Origin: F2B08 sp046260445
GTDB taxonomy: Bacteria > Actinomycetota > Actinomycetes > Actinomycetales > Dermatophilaceae
NCBI GenBank assembly: GCA_046260445.1
Contig: JBHEPF010000145.1
Coordinates: 12,708 to 76,707 of the forward strand
DNA length: 64,000 nucleotides
Direction of reading: 5' to 3'
The notes beneath the pieces are model-generated. The model made no database searches, had not been told where the DNA came from, and saw nothing but the letters and a program-made list of their open reading frames with translations. The position numbers and the translations under genes were made by a program. Positions 60,840 through 64,000 of the stretch are shown piece by piece (the first letter of the stretch is position 1; the number at the start of each line of letters is the position of its first letter).

Positions 60840-62824
60840 GTGACCGCATCCTCAGCGAGGAGGAGAAGGCTGCCGAGGCTCGTCGAGGACCGGCCGCCGC
60901 GCGACGCGCGGGGCCGCCGCACATGGCGATCGGCGCCCCCACCGAGAAGCCGCGGAGCTTCCGGCGCAGTGCCGTGCGACTGCTGCGGCTGCTGCGTCCG
61001 GAGCGGGGCCTGGTCCTGCTCGCCATCGCGATGGGCGTCATCGCGGTCGTCCTCCAGGCCGCGGGGCCGAAGATCCTGGGCTGGGCGACCGACCGCATCT
61101 TCGAGGGGCTCATCGGCCGGCAGCTGCCGGCAGGGGCCACCCAGGAGCAGGTCGTCGAGCAGCTCCGGGCGGATGGCCAGGACCGGTTCGCCGACATGGT
61201 GGCCGCGATGGAGCGCCTGGTGCCGGGCCAGGGCATCGACTTCGACGAGGTGGCGCGGATCCTGCTCCTCGCGATCGGTCTGTTCCTCGTGGCGGCACTG
61301 TTCCAGTGGCTCCAGGCGCGCATCCTCGTCGGGGTGGTCAACCGGGCGGTCTTCAACCTGCGGCGTGACGTCGAGGACAAGCTGCACCGGCTGCCGCTGC
61401 CGTACTTCGACCAGCAGCCGCGCGGTGAGCTGCTCTCCCGGGTGACGAACGACATCGACAACATGGCGCAGAGCCTGCAGCAGACGCTGGCCCAGCTCCT
61501 CACCGCTCTCCTCACCGTCATCGCGATGCTCGCGATGATGTTCTCGATCTCGCCGCTCCTCGCGCTCATCGCACTGGCGACCGTGCCCCTGACGATCGTC
61601 GTCGCCGGCGCCATCGGCAAGCGCGCCCAGGGCCATTTCACCGAGCAGTGGCGGGCGACCGGCGCGGTGACGGGGGTCGTCGAGGAAGCCTTCACCGGAC
61701 ACGACCTCGTCAAGGTGTTCGGACGGCAGCGCGAGGCGCAGGCCCAGTTCGACGCCAGCAACGACGAGCTCTACCGGGCCAGCTTCGGAGCCCAGTTCGT
61801 CAGCGGCATCATCATGCCGGCGCTGATGTTCATCGGGAACCTCAACTACGTCCTCGTCGCCGTCGTCGGCGGTCTGCGGGTCGCCCAGGGCCAGCTCAGC
61901 CTCGGCGACGTCCAGGCCTTCATCCAGTACTCCCGCCAGTTCACCCAGCCGCTCACCCAGGTCGCGTCGATGGCCAACCTCATGCAGAGCGGGGTCGCCT
62001 CCGCCGAGCGGGTGTTCGAGGTCCTCGACGCGCCGGAGCAGGAGCCGGACCCGGAGCCGGTGACGGACCGGGGCGAGCAGCACGGCCGCGTCGCCTTCGA
62101 GGGCGTCTCCTTCGCCTACCGACCCGACCAGCCACTCATCGAGGAGCTCTACCTCAGTGTCGAGCCGGGCCAGACGGTGGCCATCGTCGGGCCCACCGGT
62201 GCCGGCAAGACGACGCTCGTCAACCTCGTCATGCGCTTCTACGAGCTCGACGGCGGGCGGATCACGCTCGACGGGGTCGACATCGCGACGATGAGCCGGC
62301 ACGAGGTCCGCTCACGGGTGGGGATGGTCCTGCAGGACACCTGGCTGTTCGCCGGGACGATCCGCGACAACATCGCCTACGGCAAGCCGGGCGCCAGCGA
62401 CGATGAGGTGCGGGAGGCAGCCCGGGCGACCTACGTCGACCGCTTCGTCCACTCCCTTCCGGACGGCTACGACACCCGGCTCGACGACGAGGCCTCCAAC
62501 CTCTCGGCCGGCGAGAAGCAACTCGTCACCATCGCGCGCGCCTTCATCTCCGCCCCCGACCTGCTCATCCTCGACGAGGCCACCTCCTCGGTCGACACCC
62601 GCACCGAGGTCCTCGTCCAGCACGCCATGGCGGCCCTGCGTGCGGACCGGACCTCCTTCGTCATCGCGCACCGGCTCTCGACCATCCGTGACGCCGACCT
62701 CATCCTCGTCATGGAGGAGGGGCGCATCGTCGAGCAGGGAACGCACGACGCGCTCATCGCCGCCGGGGGAGCGTTCGCCGAGCTCTATGCGGCGCAGTTC
62801 ACGGCTGCCGCCGTCGGTGAGTGA
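60836..62824 (+). CDS. ABC exporter half-transporter with catalytic ATPase site
   Basis: 662 residues: about 50 polar residues, a six-helix exporter domain with a long helix 1-2 loop, then the nucleotide-binding domain. Walker A is GPTGAGKTT, Walker B LLILDEATS with the catalytic Glu, and the switch is VIAHRLSTI with His. The signature reads NLSAGEKQ rather than LSGGQ. It pairs with the degenerate partner: canonical Walker B here acts with the partner's canonical signature, giving one working ATP site. The export substrate cannot be inferred. Confidence 0.93.
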   Translation: MSDRILSEEEKAAEARRGPAAARRAGPPHMAIGAPTEKPRSFRRSAVRLLRLLRPERGLVLLAIAMGVIAVVLQAAGPKILGWATDRIFEGLIGRQLPAGATQEQVVEQLRADGQDRFADMVAAMERLVPGQGIDFDEVARILLLAIGLFLVAALFQWLQARILVGVVNRAVFNLRRDVEDKLHRLPLPYFDQQPRGELLSRVTNDIDNMAQSLQQTLAQLLTALLTVIAMLAMMFSISPLLALIALATVPLTIVVAGAIGKRAQGHFTEQWRATGAVTGVVEEAFTGHDLVKVFGRQREAQAQFDASNDELYRASFGAQFVSGIIMPALMFIGNLNYVLVAVVGGLRVAQGQLSLGDVQAFIQYSRQFTQPLTQVASMANLMQSGVASAERVFEVLDAPEQEPDPEPVTDRGEQHGRVAFEGVSFAYRPDQPLIEELYLSVEPGQTVAIVGPTGAGKTTLVNLVMRFYELDGGRITLDGVDIATMSRHEVRSRVGMVLQDTWLFAGTIRDNIAYGKPGASDDEVREAARATYVDRFVHSLPDGYDTRLDDEASNLSAGEKQLVTIARAFISAPDLLILDEATSSVDTRTEVLVQHAMAALRADRTSFVIAHRLSTIRDADLILVMEEGRIVEQGTHDALIAAGGAFAELYAAQFTAAAVGE

Positions 62825-62843
62825 TCCGCCCCGGAACACCGGT

Positions 62844-62849
62844 TAGGGT
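62844..62849 (+). promoter_or_regulatory. -10 box of pepN, leaderless
   Basis: TAGGGT ends 8 nt before GTG 62857, identical to the recC box and spacing. It favours GTG 62857 over ATG 62860. Confidence 0.45.
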
Positions 62850-62856
62850 CGATCGG

Positions 62857-64000
62857 GTGATGACGAAGCCCGCTCCGCTCCTGCGCACGGAGGCCCGCGA
62901 GCGCGCGAGCCTCATCACGGTCGACCGCATGACCGTCGACCTCGACCTCGACCTGGACACATCGCACTTCGCATCGACCACCCGGATCGAGTTCACCTGC
63001 CGCGAGCCGGGTGCAGCCACCTGGCTGGACTTCCGGCCGGCCCAGGCCCGGTCGGTGACCCTCAACGGACATCCGATCGACCTCGATGCCTCCGGCGGCG
63101 ACTTCACCCGTGGGCGCATCCCGCTCACCGCTCTCGCGGAGCACAACGTGGTCGAGGCGATCGGCAGGATGCGCTTCTCGCGTGACGGACAGGGCCTGCA
63201 CCGGGCCGTCGACCCGGCGGACGGTGAGGCGTATGTCTACGGTCACCTCTTCCTCGATGCCGCCCCGACGGTCTTCGCTTGCTTCGACCAGCCCGACCTC
63301 AAGGCGCCCTACCGTGTGACGGTGAGCGCGCCGGAGGAATGGACGGTCCTCGGCAACGGCATCGCCACCGAGACGGCTGCGGGTCGGTGGAAGCTCGCTG
63401 AGACACCGCCGCTCGCGACCTACTTCGTCACGGTGTGCGCCGGGCCGTATGCGTCGGTCACCTCCGAGCACGACGGCATCCCGCTCGGGGTGCACGCCCG
63501 TCGCTCGCTCGGCGAGGCGTTGGCCGCCCAGGCCGAGGACCTGTTCGGGGTCACCCGGCAGAGCCTGGACTACTACCACGACCTGTTCGGGATCCGCTAC
63601 CCGTTCGGTGCCTACCACCAGGTGTTCGTCCCGGAGTTCAACGCCGGTGCGATGGAGAACCCGGGGTGCATCACCTTCCGCGACTCGATGATCTTCCGTG
63701 GCGCGGCGAGCGAGGACCAGATCCTCAGTCGGGCCAACACGATCGCCCACGAGATGGCGCACATGTGGTTCGGCGACCTCGTGACGATGACATGGTGGGA
63801 CGACCTCTGGCTCAACGAGTCCTTCGCCGAGTACATGGCCTTCCGCACGCTGGTCAATGCCACCCGGTTCACCGACGCCTGGGTCGAGTTCTCGATGTCG
63901 CGCAAGCTCTGGGGGTATGCGGCGGAGCGCACTCCCTCGACGCACCCGGTCGCCGGGTCACCGACCCCGGACGCTGCGTCGGCCCTGCAGAACTTCGACG
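62857..64000 (+). CDS. pepN: Aminopeptidase N (3' end cut by window)
   Basis: M1-family zinc aminopeptidase that removes N-terminal residues from peptides in the cytosol. About 381 codons are present of an expected 840-860. The N-terminal beta domain precedes the exopeptidase motif GAMEN (in FNAGAMENPG) and the zinc site HEMAHMWFGDLV with the distant Glu in WLNESFAEYM, all intact. Actinobacterial features such as YVYGHLFLDAAPTVFACFDQ are visible. The start is GTG 62857 by the TAGGGT box, or ATG 62860 one codon later. The coding sequence continues past the window. Confidence 0.95.
   Translation, partial: MMTKPAPLLRTEARERASLITVDRMTVDLDLDLDTSHFASTTRIEFTCREPGAATWLDFRPAQARSVTLNGHPIDLDASGGDFTRGRIPLTALAEHNVVEAIGRMRFSRDGQGLHRAVDPADGEAYVYGHLFLDAAPTVFACFDQPDLKAPYRVTVSAPEEWTVLGNGIATETAAGRWKLAETPPLATYFVTVCAGPYASVTSEHDGIPLGVHARRSLGEALAAQAEDLFGVTRQSLDYYHDLFGIRYPFGAYHQVFVPEFNAGAMENPGCITFRDSMIFRGAASEDQILSRANTIAHEMAHMWFGDLVTMTWWDDLWLNESFAEYMAFRTLVNATRFTDAWVEFSMSRKLWGYAAERTPSTHPVAGSPTPDAASALQNFD

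Noticed and set aside
1..64000. tRNA, rRNA, CRISPR, IS element or prophage
   Set aside because: I found no cloverleaf-like gene, rRNA block, spaced direct-repeat array, transposase, integrase or terminal inverted repeats. The HNH gene alone is not evidence of a mobile element.

Overview
The window is about 70% GC chromosomal DNA from an actinobacterium. Evidence for this: menaquinone rather than ubiquinone genes, mycothiol enzymes (mycothione reductase and an MDMPI-fold protein), a SigE-family ECF sigma factor, a DUF222/HNH protein, many GTG starts and leaderless promoters. The gene sequences look most like Micrococcales, probably Intrasporangiaceae; that placement is inference. I see no rRNA, tRNA, CRISPR array, insertion sequence or prophage.

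Layout. 1-8779: menaquinone genes menB (cut by the window start), menC, menD, menF and menG, interleaved with mycothione reductase and a WXG100-like/lipase-like gene pair. 8992-26229: a complete 14-gene nuoA-N operon for complex I, followed at once by a polyprenyl diphosphate synthase gene, probably for the menaquinone tail. 26240-26850: a decayed amino-acid deaminase/aldolase-like pseudogene. 26988-32929: rarD, korAB (2-oxoacid:ferredoxin oxidoreductase) and an ECF sigma factor with its membrane partner. 33024-36535: an MFS exporter and a DUF222/HNH protein. 36579-45794: a recC-recB-recD operon plus a fourth translationally coupled gene of unknown function. 45870-47331: hipB and a frameshifted hipA. 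47338-48174: an MDMPI-family gene. 48215-57839: a second complex I-like cluster, nuoA2 B2 C2 H2 I2 J2 K2 L2 M2 N2, with no nuoD, E, F or G and a broken membrane gene inside it. 58103-64000: htpX, a heterodimeric ABC exporter pair and pepN (cut by the window end).

How it works together. The men genes, the polyprenyl synthase and nuo1 form a respiratory block: they make menaquinone and reduce it with NADH while pumping protons. KorAB yields reduced ferredoxin and lies between the two nuo clusters. The second cluster keeps the membrane arm and the NuoB/NuoI iron-sulfur subunits but lacks the NADH module and the 49-kDa NuoD subunit, so its electron donor, acceptor and even activity are open. It is the most interesting system here.

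Two sequence-wide signals stand out. First, a -10-like TANNNT box lies 7-11 nt before the start codon of about a dozen transcription units, which indicates leaderless mRNAs and decides several starts. Second, the heptamer GTATGCG/CGCATAC occurs far more often than base composition predicts.
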